Source: Parapedobacter luteus
Lineage (GTDB): Bacteria; Bacteroidota; Bacteroidia; Sphingobacteriales; Sphingobacteriaceae
Length of the DNA stretch: 45,997 nt
Direction of reading: 5' to 3'
NCBI RefSeq assembly: GCF_900168055.1
Contig: NZ_FUYS01000017.1
Coordinates: 1 to 45,997 of the forward strand
Position 1 is the first letter of the stretch. Every line of letters begins with the position of its first letter. This document shows positions 1 through 8,922 of the stretch, piece after piece. The notes under the pieces were generated by a model. It was not told the origin of the DNA and searched no databases. It saw nothing but the letters and a program-made list of their open reading frames with translations. The position numbers and the translations under genes are program-made.

Positions 1-584
1 GCCGCTACCAGCAGCGAGTTCGTTTTGTCCGTGGCGTAAGCCATGATGATCGATACGATAATACATAGCAGGACGAAAATATGAAGTCCGCCAAATTGGT
101 CAAAGCTGTCGAAAATAAGCAGGTGCCAAAATCCCCAAAGTATGCCGGTGATGATGCCTTTCAGCCAAAAGGGTGTAGTACTCAATTTGTCATTTAGAAA
201 CCCACGCCATGCGCTTTCTTCAAAGAGGTCGTAAATCAACGTCGACAAGCACGTTATAAATGCCCAGAGGTGCGGGTTGACGCCGAGATTATTGGTGAAT
301 CCGACGATGGTATAGGCGATTAAAAAAATACTGCTAAAGAGCAGGCTGGCCAGCGGCCTGTTACCAAAAAGCGTAGTCCGCCTTTCTGTTTTGAAAAGGC
401 GGTAAGCGAGGATGCTGGCGAGCAACAACCCGATGCCGTGGTTCCAATTGAAAGGAACCTTGAGGTCAAACAACCGTACCCAAACTTCCCTGATTACATT
501 CGGAAACTGGATTAGCAAATACGTTAGTCCACAGGCCAGCAGGTAAAAGAGGGCGATATTGGCCCATTTTATTTGGTCATTCAT
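1..584 (-). CDS. CPBP-family intramembrane metalloprotease (partial, C-terminus beyond left edge)
   Basis: An open frame read from an ATG at 584 to the window edge gives about 194 residues of a very hydrophobic protein. It shows the CPBP/Abi (Rce1-like) signature: EESAWRG (the EExxxR motif), then GFWHLLIF (the FxxxH motif), then a further histidine in GGLHIF. These are the glutamate and histidine residues expected to hold the catalytic metal in the membrane. Family members cleave prenylated or other membrane-associated substrates, or act in bacteriocin immunity; the substrate here is unknown. The start codon overlaps the stop of the upstream permease by 8 bases (ATGAATGA), so the two are very probably translationally coupled. 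The last one or two membrane segments and the stop lie outside the window. Confidence 0.85.
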   Translation of the reverse strand, partial: MNDQIKWANIALFYLLACGLTYLLIQFPNVIREVWVRLFDLKVPFNWNHGIGLLLASILAYRLFKTERRTTLFGNRPLASLLFSSIFLIAYTIVGFTNNLGVNPHLWAFITCLSTLIYDLFEESAWRGFLNDKLSTTPFWLKGIITGILWGFWHLLIFDSFDQFGGLHIFVLLCIIVSIIMAYATDKTNSLLVA

Positions 585-2925
585 CCCTTAAACTCCTCGT
601 CGGATTCGTTAACGCTGCCTTAATGGCCTGTGAGCTCACGGTGAGCAAGGCAATGAGGAGAACACCGAGGCCAATGGCCGCAAACACCCACCAGTAGATG
701 TCGGTATGGTAGGTGAACTTATTCAGCCAGCTATCCATTGCCCAATACGCGATGGGGAAGGCTACGAGGCAAGCAATGCCGACGAGCGCGAGAAACTCCT
801 TGTTGAGCAGGTTGACCAGCGACAATACCGATGCGCCCAATACCTTGCGGACCCCGATTTCCTTGGTGCGGTTTTCGGCCATGTAGGCAGCCAGGCCAAA
901 TAGGCCAAGGCACGAGATGAAAATGGTAAGGAAGGTAAAGAGGCCTGCGATGTTGCCCAGTTGTTGGGTATCCCTGAACTTTGCAGCATATTCCTGATCG
1001 ATGAAACTGTAATTAAACGGTTCATTGGGGTTGTATTCTTTCAGGATTTGCCGGGTTTTGTCCAGCGCTGCCTGTGTGGGCAGGCCGGGGTTGAATTTGA
1101 TGTGCATGACGGAGAACCAACTGCTGGCACCATACATCACGATGGGCCGGATCTGTTCAAATGGAGAACCCATGATAACGTCTTTTACCACGCCTACGAT
1201 GTGCCAGTCCTGCCCGTGGTCGCGGATGGTCTTGCCGATGGGATCGTCAAGGCCCATGGCGCGTTGGGTAGATTCGGTAATCAGTGCCGCATTGGAATCG
1301 GTGGGAAATTTGGTGAGATCGAGATCCCGGCCCCGTACCAACTCCATACCCAGGGTCGTCACGGCGCCTTCATCGACATGGAGGCGGTCAAACGTCTGGC
1401 TGTTATCGGGTGTCTTTCCATCCCAATCAATCATGCCGTTGCTCCAAATACTCGTAACGGGGGAGAGGCTTCGGGTGATCGACGTTGCTACGTTATCATT
1501 GAGCAGGGCATGCTTAATCAACGGAAAATTCTTGGCAATGTCGCCCGATAGGAAAACATAGATAAGGTTGTTTTTGTCATACCCGTTCTGGCGATCCTGC
1601 GCATGCTGGATTTGCTGTCGGATGATGAAGGTGGCCACCATGAGGATGATGGCGATGGTAAATTGCAGCACCACCAACGCCTTGCGGGGGTTGACCGCCT
1701 TGTTGAATCCTTTGAATGTGCCTTTGAGTACCTTCACCGGCTTGAAACCGGATAGGAAGAACGCCGGATAACTTCCCGCGAGGATTCCCGTAAACAGGAT
1801 GACCCCCAAGATACCCGTCCAAAGGGGGGCACTGCTGAAGTCGATAGCCAACTGGGTGCCCACCAACTCACCGAAAGCGGGGAGGCTCACCAGTACCATG
1901 GCAATGGATAGTGCGCCTGCGAGCGAAGCCAGCAAGATGGATTCCGTGAGGAATTGACCGATGAGCGCATGCCGCCGTGCACCAACAACTTTCCGTACAC
2001 CCACCTCTTTGGCGCGTTTTTCGGAGCGGGCAGTGGATAGGTTCATGAAATTGATGCAGGCAATGAGCAGGATAAATACAGCAATAGCTGTAAAAAGCTG
2101 GACCATTTCAATGCGCCCTCCGGCAAGGTGGCCGTTTTCAAATTCAGCGTGCAACCACCAATCGGGGAAGGAATGGAGGAAAATTTCGTTTTTCGTGTCG
2201 CCGTTTTTGATGGAAACGTTTTGGATGTTTTGGTTGGCCTTGGCCAGCTGCGTCTGGGGAGTCAGCTCCACATAGGTGGTCACGGAATTGTTGCCCCACA
2301 GGTCATCCGACCAACCAATGCGTTCCATGTACGTCCATGGCAGCAGGTAGTCAAACTTGAACCGGGTATTGGTCGGCAGGTTTTTCAGCACGCCCGACAC
2401 CGTGGCGTAGTCGGTGCTGTCGATGCGCACCTGTTGCCCCAGCACATCCGTTTTACCAAACAGCCGCATGGCGAGTGCTTCGGTGATGACGATGTCGTTG
2501 GCGCGGGATAGCGCCATCTCCGGATTGCCGGCAACGAGCGGGAAATCAAACATGGAGAGGAACGTACTGTCCACAAACGCTCCCCCGGCGTTGGCTTGGG
2601 TTTCGTTCACGGTAAAGAGAAAACCCGTGCGGGCATAGCGGGTGGCCTGGGCGACCTCCGGATAATTGGCCACGAGCGTAGGCCCCAAGGGTTTTGGCGT
2701 GGTGGGCCAGCAGTGGAGTTCATTGTTCAGTATGCCCCGGTTCATGGCCACATACAGGCGGTCGCCCTTGGCGTGAAAGTTGTCGACACTCCGTTCATGC
2801 TTCACCCACAACAGGATAAGCAGGGCGCTGGCCAAACCAAGGGCCAACCCGGCAATATTCAGGATGGAAAAGCCTTTGCGCCTGCCGAGGTTTCTCCATG
2901 CGATTTTGAGGTTATTTGTTATCAT
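577..2925 (-). CDS. ABC transporter permease, double MacB-PCD/FtsX type
   Basis: This 782-residue inner-membrane protein is the common Bacteroidota long form with two copies of the periplasmic domain plus FtsX unit. A first membrane helix lies at about 21-42, a periplasmic MacB-like domain at about 45-270, and a helix at about 277-296. The cytoplasmic coupling segment EKRAKEVGVRKVVGA follows at 302-316, then further helices. A second periplasmic domain precedes a second FtsX block with NRTKEIGVRKVLGAS, and the tail is NPTRSLRDE. Relatives work with a MacB-like ATPase and an adaptor, transmitting ATP-driven movement across the membrane rather than moving substrate through a channel. It is the second gene of an operon, 57 bp after its paralogue, and overlaps the CPBP gene. 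It resembles the permease at 16584-18956 more than its direct neighbour. Substrate unknown. Confidence 0.9.
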   Translation of the reverse strand: MITNNLKIAWRNLGRRKGFSILNIAGLALGLASALLILLWVKHERSVDNFHAKGDRLYVAMNRGILNNELHCWPTTPKPLGPTLVANYPEVAQATRYARTGFLFTVNETQANAGGAFVDSTFLSMFDFPLVAGNPEMALSRANDIVITEALAMRLFGKTDVLGQQVRIDSTDYATVSGVLKNLPTNTRFKFDYLLPWTYMERIGWSDDLWGNNSVTTYVELTPQTQLAKANQNIQNVSIKNGDTKNEIFLHSFPDWWLHAEFENGHLAGGRIEMVQLFTAIAVFILLIACINFMNLSTARSEKRAKEVGVRKVVGARRHALIGQFLTESILLASLAGALSIAMVLVSLPAFGELVGTQLAIDFSSAPLWTGILGVILFTGILAGSYPAFFLSGFKPVKVLKGTFKGFNKAVNPRKALVVLQFTIAIILMVATFIIRQQIQHAQDRQNGYDKNNLIYVFLSGDIAKNFPLIKHALLNDNVATSITRSLSPVTSIWSNGMIDWDGKTPDNSQTFDRLHVDEGAVTTLGMELVRGRDLDLTKFPTDSNAALITESTQRAMGLDDPIGKTIRDHGQDWHIVGVVKDVIMGSPFEQIRPIVMYGASSWFSVMHIKFNPGLPTQAALDKTRQILKEYNPNEPFNYSFIDQEYAAKFRDTQQLGNIAGLFTFLTIFISCLGLFGLAAYMAENRTKEIGVRKVLGASVLSLVNLLNKEFLALVGIACLVAFPIAYWAMDSWLNKFTYHTDIYWWVFAAIGLGVLLIALLTVSSQAIKAALTNPTRSLRDE

Positions 2926-2982
2926 TTCTTTTGGTGTTCCTTTAATTTATGTCACCCATCACTCACTACCCATCACTGTTCC

Positions 2983-5349
2983 CTATTCATCTCTTAAACT
3001 CTTCGTCGGATTCATCAATGCTGCCTTGATGGCCTGGGAACTCACGGTAAGCAGAGCGATGACCAGCGCGCCGGCCCCAGCCAGGGCAAACACCCACCAA
3101 TGCAGGTCGGTGCGGTACTGGTAATTGCTGAGCCAGTCGCTCATCATCCACCAGGCGAAGGGGAAAGCTACGGCACAGGAAACCAATACGAGCATGACAA
3201 ACTCCCGGTTGAGCAGGCCGACTAACGACGAGATCGAAGCTCCCAGCACTTTGCGGATGCCCATTTCTTTGGTGCGCCGTTCAGCGGTGAAAGCGGCGAG
3301 GCCGAACAGACCGAGGCAGGAGATGACGATGGACAGCACGGCAAATACGCCGGCGAGTTTTTGGATGAGCATCTCGGACTTGAACTTGGCGTCAAACAAG
3401 TCATCAAAAAAATGATAATCAAACGGATAGCCGGGGTTATGGGTTTGTATGATGTCCTCGATTTTTGGAAGTGCTTCCGTTAGGTCGGTTCCCGCTTTTA
3501 TTTTAATATTAAGTTGGCCGTAAGGCTGTACTTCAAATGGCCGGAAGAACATTGGACTCGGCAGGGTATAGACATTGTTATACACAAAATCCTTGACCAC
3601 GCCGGCTATGGTGTACGGTGTTTTATCCCAATATACCGTCTGTCCTGCGACATTTGCATCCGGACTGATGAGTTTGGCAAAGGCTTCGTTGATGACGATA
3701 CTGCTGCTGTCACCCAGCATCCGTGCTCTAAAATTACGCCCATCCACCAGTTCCATGCCCAATGTGGGAATAAAATCAGCATCTACTCGGAGATTGGCTA
3801 TCATCACTTGCTTGCCGGGATCTTTCCCTTCCCAATTCATGTGCCATGTGTTTGAGCCAATATTCAGTAGCCTAGACTCGCTGATACCGGCATTTTCTAC
3901 CACTCCGGTAGCGACCAGCTGCTCCTTGATGGCCTCAATATGGTTTACGAGCGCTCCTTGCAGGGGTGTCAGCAAGACGTGGCTGCGCTCATAGCCCAGT
4001 TCGCGTCCTTTGGTGTACTGGACCTGCTGAAAGATAACGACTGTGCAAATGATAAGCGTGATGGAAGCTGCATATTGGAGTACGACCAGCCCACGGCGAA
4101 TGAATCCCGCGGTCCCTGCCTTTTGCTTACCTCCTTTCAGCGTGGATATCGGGTTGAACGAAGACAGGTACCATGCGGGGTAGATGCCCGATAGCAGACC
4201 ACAGGCCAATACGATGCCACCCAAAAAAATCAAATGGGCCGGCTTGAAGATATCCATCGCCAATTCCTTTTCGACCAAATTGTTGAATACGCCAATGGAA
4301 CTATATACAAGTACAACGGCTAGCAGCGTCGATATGAGGGCCATGACAATCGACTCCCCCAAAAACTGAAACATCAGTGATGGCCTTGAGGCACCGATGA
4401 CTTTGCGCATCCCCACTTCTTTGGCTCGCTTTTCGGAGCGGGCGGTGGCGAGGTTCATGAAGTTGATGCAAGCAATGAGCAATACCACCCAGGCAATGAT
4501 GCTGAATAGCCGTACATATTTCATACGCCCCTCTTGTTCGTTGCCATCCCGATCAAAGCTGTTGTATAGCCGCCAGCGTGCCATGGGATAAAGCAAATTA
4601 TGGGTATTCAGTTGTTCGTTGACGGATTTGCGTATGGCAAAATCGTGGAGCTTCCCATTGACGTCAACCGGATTGGCCGATGGTTCCAGACGGATATAGG
4701 TCATCAATACATTATTCCGCCATTGCCGTATCCATTGGTTTTCTTGTTCGTATACCTCAAACGGGATAAGCCAATCAAATTGGAATGTGCTGTTCTTCGG
4801 TAGGTCTCTCACCACGCCCGAAACGGTATAGCTTTTATCATTGTCGACACGTACAAGCTTGCCCAATGCAGGTTCGTCGCCGAAAATACGGGCGGCAGCT
4901 GATTGGGTGAGGACCAGGTCTGTGGGGTTGGCCATGGCAGTAGCTTTATCGCCTTCCACAAATTCCAACGAGAAAATTTGCATCAAATCCGGCTCGGCAA
5001 AGTGACCGCTTTGATATATACCATGGTCCCCTACACTGAATAGGGATGAGGATGCCCAAGCCACCCGAGCTGCGTATTGGATGCCGGGTATCTCGTCTTT
5101 GACGGCCGGGCCCAACAGCCCGGGAACGGCATCAAAAACGTTCGTGGCCCCATCGAAGGTTTGCTTGGATTTGACGATATAGATGTTTTCGTGCCCCGGC
5201 AGATTGTCGTACGTCATCTCATCCGCTACCCATAAGAAGATAAGCGAGGCGGCGGTGATACCGACGGCAAGTCCGAAAATATTAAGAAAGCTATACCCCC
5301 GGGTTTTCCAGAGGTTGCGGAAGGTGGCTTTGAGGTAATTTTTTAACAT
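2983..5349 (-). CDS. ABC transporter permease, double MacB-PCD/FtsX type
   Basis: The product is 788 residues from the ATG at 5349 (MLKNYLKATFRN). An in-frame TTG at 5361 is possible, but the ATG matches the starts of the three paralogues (MLTNYLK, MLHNYIK, MITNNLK). The architecture is one N-terminal helix, a periplasmic domain, an FtsX block with EKRAKEVGMRKVIGAS, a second periplasmic domain, and a second FtsX block with ERRTKEMGIRKVLGAS, ending NPTKSLRDE. It is first in the operon permease-permease-CPBP protease. Upstream lie a sigma-54-like -24 element and two tandem palindromes that recur before the adaptor gene at 19074-20327. No ATPase is adjacent, so its motor protein must be encoded elsewhere if it is a functional transporter. 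Confidence 0.9.
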   Translation of the reverse strand: MLKNYLKATFRNLWKTRGYSFLNIFGLAVGITAASLIFLWVADEMTYDNLPGHENIYIVKSKQTFDGATNVFDAVPGLLGPAVKDEIPGIQYAARVAWASSSLFSVGDHGIYQSGHFAEPDLMQIFSLEFVEGDKATAMANPTDLVLTQSAAARIFGDEPALGKLVRVDNDKSYTVSGVVRDLPKNSTFQFDWLIPFEVYEQENQWIRQWRNNVLMTYIRLEPSANPVDVNGKLHDFAIRKSVNEQLNTHNLLYPMARWRLYNSFDRDGNEQEGRMKYVRLFSIIAWVVLLIACINFMNLATARSEKRAKEVGMRKVIGASRPSLMFQFLGESIVMALISTLLAVVLVYSSIGVFNNLVEKELAMDIFKPAHLIFLGGIVLACGLLSGIYPAWYLSSFNPISTLKGGKQKAGTAGFIRRGLVVLQYAASITLIICTVVIFQQVQYTKGRELGYERSHVLLTPLQGALVNHIEAIKEQLVATGVVENAGISESRLLNIGSNTWHMNWEGKDPGKQVMIANLRVDADFIPTLGMELVDGRNFRARMLGDSSSIVINEAFAKLISPDANVAGQTVYWDKTPYTIAGVVKDFVYNNVYTLPSPMFFRPFEVQPYGQLNIKIKAGTDLTEALPKIEDIIQTHNPGYPFDYHFFDDLFDAKFKSEMLIQKLAGVFAVLSIVISCLGLFGLAAFTAERRTKEMGIRKVLGASISSLVGLLNREFVMLVLVSCAVAFPFAWWMMSDWLSNYQYRTDLHWWVFALAGAGALVIALLTVSSQAIKAALMNPTKSLRDE

Positions 5350-5394
5350 GGCTTTAAGCAATTAGCAATGAGCTTCCTGTATGATGCGGAATGC

Positions 5395-5410
5395 CCGAAT
5401 ATCGTTCCAA
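5395..5410 (-). promoter_or_regulatory. Putative sigma-54-type promoter of the permease/CPBP operon
   Basis: On the minus strand the sequence reads TTGGAACG-ATAT-TCGG. The -24 half matches TTGGCACG in seven of eight bases; the -12 half is weak because GG replaces the usual GC. Its support comes mainly from position: it lies 52 bp from the same paired palindromes as the similar element at 20378-20393. Confidence 0.45.
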
Positions 5411-5461
5411 AAATATAAGAGGCTGTTTTTTAGTTTTTACCCCTTGAAAGGGCGCGTGAGG

Positions 5462-5498
5462 TGTTCGGAACCGGACACCGTCTGTTCGATATCGGACG
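5462..5498. promoter_or_regulatory. Tandem 16-bp palindromic activator sites upstream of the permease operon
   Basis: Two near-palindromes, TGTTCGGAACCGGACA (5462-5477) and TGTTCGATATCGGACG (5483-5498), lie 21 bp apart start to start, which is two helical turns. They match the consensus TGTyCG-n4-CGgACA and have counterparts with the same spacing at 20445-20481. The arrangement fits enhancer-like sites for a dimeric, HTH-bearing sigma-54 activator. The identity of the regulator is inference. Confidence 0.6.
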
Positions 5499-5649
5499 GT
5501 CTTAAGCAGAAAAGGCTGCGAACTATTGTGAAAACCTTTTGTTTTGGAAACAACGCTGCATTTTATGTGTTTATAATCACGGAAACCGTGTAAAAAGCAC
5601 TGCTTTTTTCTTGAATCATCGGTGCTGGGTACGATATCTGGACTAAAAC

Positions 5650-6714
5650 ATGGAAGATTTACAACTTTTTTTTGCAAATGCTCCCACATGGCTGTGGAAC
5701 TTGGTTTTGTTTGGGTTGGCTGTCGCTGTCGGATTGTTATTCAAACTGATAATGATTCCTGTTATCCGTTGGAAAGCTGTTGACGACGGACGATATTCGC
5801 TTTTCCGATCAGCTGTACGGCATTTAAATAAAGTGATTAATGTGTTTTTGCCGATTTTGTTTCTCAATGCCTTAAAACCGTTTATGCGATTATCGCCCCG
5901 ATGGGCAGGGGTAGTCGACCAGGTAATTGAAATTTTGTTTATGGTGTGTTTCGCCATCATCGTCATCCGTATCATCCGCATTGCGGAAGATAATGTCAAT
6001 CACCGGTTTGACTATCACGCAGCGGATAACCTCAAAGCGCGTAAAATCCGTACACAGACCCAATTTATCCGGAAGCTATTGGTTGTTTTGGTGGTGGTGG
6101 TCACGCTTGCAACGGTTTTGCTGACCTTCGAGAGCATGCAGAAAATCGGCGCGGGATTGCTTACCGGCGTAGGGCTTGGTGGTATCATTATCGGCTTTGC
6201 GGCTCAAAAATCATTGGGGAACCTGTTGGCGGGATTCCAAATAGCTTTCACGCAGCCCATCCGCATCGATGATGTGTTGGTAGTGGAGGGTGAATGGGGA
6301 AAAATTGAGGAGATTACACTGACCTATGTAGTACTTAATATTTGGGATAAGCGGCGCCTAATTTTACCTATTCAATATTTTATCGAACGGCCGTTCCAAA
6401 ACTGGACGCGTACGTCGGCCGAGATCCTGGGTACGGTATTTATCCATACGGATTTTACGGTATCCGTTGACGTGGTGCGTGACGAGCTCACACGGTTGCT
6501 GACGGGGCATGAATTGTGGGATGGCCAGGTCAATGTCGTTCATGTGACCGATGTCAAAGAACAGACCATGGAAATCCGAGCATTAATGAGCTGCCGTAAC
6601 TCTGGTGAGGCGTGGGAACTGCGGTGCTATGTGCGCGAAAAGCTAATTGCCTTCTTACAGGAGCGTTATCCGCAAAGCCTTTCGCGTACCCGTGTCGAGC
6701 TGGTTGAGCATTAA
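5650..6714 (+). CDS. Mechanosensitive ion channel, MscS family
   Basis: This 354-residue inner-membrane protein has hydrophobic segments at about 17-38, 63-80, 90-110 and 142-160. The glycine- and alanine-rich MscS pore helix follows at about 166-200 (GAGLLTGVGLGG, GFAAQKSLGNLLAGF). Next comes the beta domain (QPIRIDDVL, GEWGKIEEI) and a soluble C-terminal alpha/beta domain from about residue 255. Members open under membrane tension and release solutes on osmotic downshock. The gene is divergent from the permease operon and shares a 300-bp intergenic region with it. No convincing TAnnTTTG promoter was found before it, and a large inverted repeat follows it. Confidence 0.9.
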   Translation: MEDLQLFFANAPTWLWNLVLFGLAVAVGLLFKLIMIPVIRWKAVDDGRYSLFRSAVRHLNKVINVFLPILFLNALKPFMRLSPRWAGVVDQVIEILFMVCFAIIVIRIIRIAEDNVNHRFDYHAADNLKARKIRTQTQFIRKLLVVLVVVVTLATVLLTFESMQKIGAGLLTGVGLGGIIIGFAAQKSLGNLLAGFQIAFTQPIRIDDVLVVEGEWGKIEEITLTYVVLNIWDKRRLILPIQYFIERPFQNWTRTSAEILGTVFIHTDFTVSVDVVRDELTRLLTGHELWDGQVNVVHVTDVKEQTMEIRALMSCRNSGEAWELRCYVREKLIAFLQERYPQSLSRTRVELVEH

Positions 6715-6756
6715 GAAGACCATGGAAGGATACCAACGCGAGCATGAATTTCTGCT

Positions 6757-6833
6757 TGTTTACAGCTATTGGATTTTGGCCTAAGCGCGTGAACGGAGTG
6801 AGCGTGCCAGCCAAAATCCAATAGCTGTAAACA
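6757..6833. repeat. 24-bp perfect inverted repeat (large stem-loop)
   Basis: The arms at 6757-6780 and 6810-6833 are exact reverse complements: the left arm contains TTTACAGCTATTGGATTTTG and the right arm CAAAATCCAATAGCTGTAAA. The 29-nt loop can extend pairing through GCGCG (6785-6789) with CGTGC (6803-6807), leaving TGAACGGAGTGAG as the apex. There is no T-tract on either side, so a simple intrinsic terminator is unlikely. It could be a dispersed palindromic (REP-like) element or an RNA-stabilising hairpin after mscS. Confidence 0.85.
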
Positions 6834-6881
6834 TCGTGAGTCGCTCAAAATCTGAAATTTGTTGCGCACCAAGTTGTAGTA

Positions 6882-6912
6882 TTGGTAATACAAATCACTT
6901 TGGTTAGTTTTG
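6882..6912 (+). promoter_or_regulatory. Bacteroidota-type housekeeping promoter for the sigma-factor gene
   Basis: TTG at 6882-6884 and TAGTTTTG at 6905-6912, separated by 20 bp, fit the TTG / TAnnTTTG consensus. The element ends 57 bp before the sigma-factor start codon. Confidence 0.6.
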
Positions 6913-6969
6913 CGTACCCGTAATGAGACACTAGCTAAGCGCCAACGAATTTAACTGCCAAAGGTAAAG

Positions 6970-7554
6970 ATGGACGATCGTGACCGTATTAATGACCAGA
7001 CCTTGCTGAAGGCGCTCTGTGCTGGTGATAAAAAGGCGTTTACGGCGATCTATGAAGCGTATCATGCTAATTTGTATGTGTATGCGTTCAAGCTCGTAGC
7101 CGATGCGGACGAAGCGGCAGATATCGTGCAGGACGTGTTTATCTATATTTGGGAGAAACGTGTCGAACTCTTGATACGAGGGCCTTTGCTTCCTTATCTT
7201 TATCAATGTGTCAGGCATCGGTTCTTAAACCTGACCGATCATCGCAAAGTACAGGAGAAGTTTGCCAATTATGTACAGCATGGTATAGCCAATGGCGTGG
7301 ATACCATCAGCAGCCATATCGCAGAGAAAGAACTGATAAGTTACCTGGATAGTGTGGTCGCAGGGTTCTCCAAGCGTATGGGGGAAGTGTTTCTTCTCAA
7401 ACAGGAGGGGTTGAGCAATGAAGAGATAGCAGATCGCCTGCAATTGTCTGTAAAAACCGTAAAAAACCTATCAAGTGAATCAATAAAACGTCTTAAACTG
7501 AAATTAAAGCGGATCGTTATCGTGTTTTTTTCGATAATTCTGTTGCTTTTTTAA
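6970..7554 (+). CDS. ECF RNA polymerase sigma factor (FecI-like)
   Basis: This 194-residue ECF sigma factor has region 2 at about 20-85 (FTAIYEAYHANLYVYAFKLV, then DEAADIVQDVFIYIWEKR). Region 4 lies at about 125-175 (LKQEGLSNEEIADRLQLS, then KTVKNLSSESIKRLK), forming the helix-turn-helix for the -35 element. The hydrophobic tail VIVFFSIILLLF is common in Bacteroidota FecI-like proteins. It is followed 51 bp later by its FecR partner and then by an STN-containing SusC, so it is expected to drive the susC/susD pair when the receptor binds ligand. Confidence 0.9.
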   Translation: MDDRDRINDQTLLKALCAGDKKAFTAIYEAYHANLYVYAFKLVADADEAADIVQDVFIYIWEKRVELLIRGPLLPYLYQCVRHRFLNLTDHRKVQEKFANYVQHGIANGVDTISSHIAEKELISYLDSVVAGFSKRMGEVFLLKQEGLSNEEIADRLQLSVKTVKNLSSESIKRLKLKLKRIVIVFFSIILLLF

Positions 7555-7605
7555 AAAAAATAGGAAAAAAATCGGGATTTTTTAATGGGTTCGCTTCCAT
7601 AGCAA

Positions 7606-8781
7606 ATGAAGGCCAGGATGCCGGAACGCATGGAACATAACAGGGCAAAAGAACTTTTGGAAAGGTACAGGTCAGGCCTGTGCTCAGCTGAAGAGCGGGA
7701 AATGGTGGAAAGCCACTTTGCGCGTTATATCAGGGACAACGACCAACTGCCTAGCCTCGACGATTGGATACGGGTTGAACGGAATATGTATGAAGCGATG
7801 CAAGCGCGGATACACCGGCCGCCGTTCAACGGGCGGCTATTGTGGATGTATTCGGCCGCGGCTCTGGTGATCGTATCGGCGGTAGCGTTGCTGTTTTATT
7901 CACTGGTCCGCCAGCCCTCAACGGAGCAGCATGTTGCTGGCAGTCGTCCAGCGGATGTTGATCCGGGAACGGAACGGGCGGTGCTAACATTGGCCGACGG
8001 GAGGAAAATCGCGTTGGACGAGGCGGGTATAGGGCAATTGGCGACAGAGGGCGGAGTCATCATCAATAAAACCGCTGACGGCCAGATTTTATACGAAGCA
8101 AACGAACAGGAAGGAAGTGCGCTCGCGTTCAATACCGTGGAAACGCCTAAGGGAGGGTATTTTAAAATTGTCCTTCCGGATGGAACGGGCGTGTGGCTTA
8201 ATGCTGCATCGTTGTTGAAATATCCTAACCACTTCTCGGGGCATGAACGTCGTGTGGAACTTCAAGGAGAGGCCTACTTCGAGGTGGCAAGCCAATATTC
8301 GGCGGCCTCTGAGCGCGTCAAAATGCCTTTTGTTGTCGCGACGGCGACACAGGAGGTGGAAGTACTGGGCACGCAGTTTAATCTTAACGCTTATCCGGAC
8401 GAGCCGGACGTCAAAACGACGTTGTTGGAAGGGACTGTGCGCGTTTTCGACCATGAAAGGCGGTTTTCCAAAACCCTTCGCCCTGGTGACCAGGCGGTGT
8501 TCACAGGCCGGGAACTTTTGACCCGCCCTGTGGACACGGAGGCGGCAGTAGCTTGGAAAAATAACCTGTTCCTGTTTTATCACGCTGACCTGGCGACCAT
8601 CATCCGGCAAATCGAGCGCTGGTATGACGTCGAATTTGATTATGCGAGCCTTCCTAAAACGGGGAGGCTTTATGGCGAGATTTCGAGGGACAAAAAGCTT
8701 TCGGTAGTGTTGGCAGCGCTAAGTGAATACACCGGACTGCACTTTGATTTGGAAGGAAGGAGGGTTGCCGTGATACCGTAG
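7606..8781 (+). CDS. FecR-family anti-sigma factor
   Basis: The product is a 391-residue single-pass protein. A short cytoplasmic N-terminal region (about 1-75) would bind the sigma factor. A transmembrane helix follows at about 82-105 (YSAAALVIVSAVALLFYSLV). The periplasmic FecR domain shows PKGGYFKIVLPDGTGVWLNA, then GEAYFEV and GTQFNLNAY. A C-terminal DUF4974-like domain (AAVAWKNNLFLFYHADLATI) ends the protein. It transmits the signal from the SusC STN domain to the sigma factor. A later ATG at 7630 (MEHNRAKELL) is an equally credible start. The 141 bp to susC contain only a weak 5-bp stem and a T-run near 8877. Confidence 0.88.
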   Translation: MKARMPERMEHNRAKELLERYRSGLCSAEEREMVESHFARYIRDNDQLPSLDDWIRVERNMYEAMQARIHRPPFNGRLLWMYSAAALVIVSAVALLFYSLVRQPSTEQHVAGSRPADVDPGTERAVLTLADGRKIALDEAGIGQLATEGGVIINKTADGQILYEANEQEGSALAFNTVETPKGGYFKIVLPDGTGVWLNAASLLKYPNHFSGHERRVELQGEAYFEVASQYSAASERVKMPFVVATATQEVEVLGTQFNLNAYPDEPDVKTTLLEGTVRVFDHERRFSKTLRPGDQAVFTGRELLTRPVDTEAAVAWKNNLFLFYHADLATIIRQIERWYDVEFDYASLPKTGRLYGEISRDKKLSVVLAALSEYTGLHFDLEGRRVAVIP

Positions 8782-8922
8782 ACCTTGACTCACTATTACC
8801 GTACGCTAAGCTGCCTAAGCAGTGGCTGGAACCGCTACCAACAGTCCCAGCCGTAGTCTGGCTGCATTAGATCTGATTTTTTACGAATAGAACAGAACTC
8901 CATAACCAAACATAACAAATGT

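Noticed and set aside
961-1561. Overlapping plus-strand open frames of 178-196 codons
   Set aside because: They are antisense to the permease at 577-2925, and similar shadows occur over all four permeases.
2954-2977. Direct repeat ACCCATCACT between the first two permeases
   Set aside because: Only two 10-bp copies in a short spacer; too little for a repeat element or operator claim.
8848-8882. CAGCC/GGCTG stem with T-run before the first susC
   Set aside because: A 5-bp stem with the T-run about 12 bases away is too weak to call a terminator.
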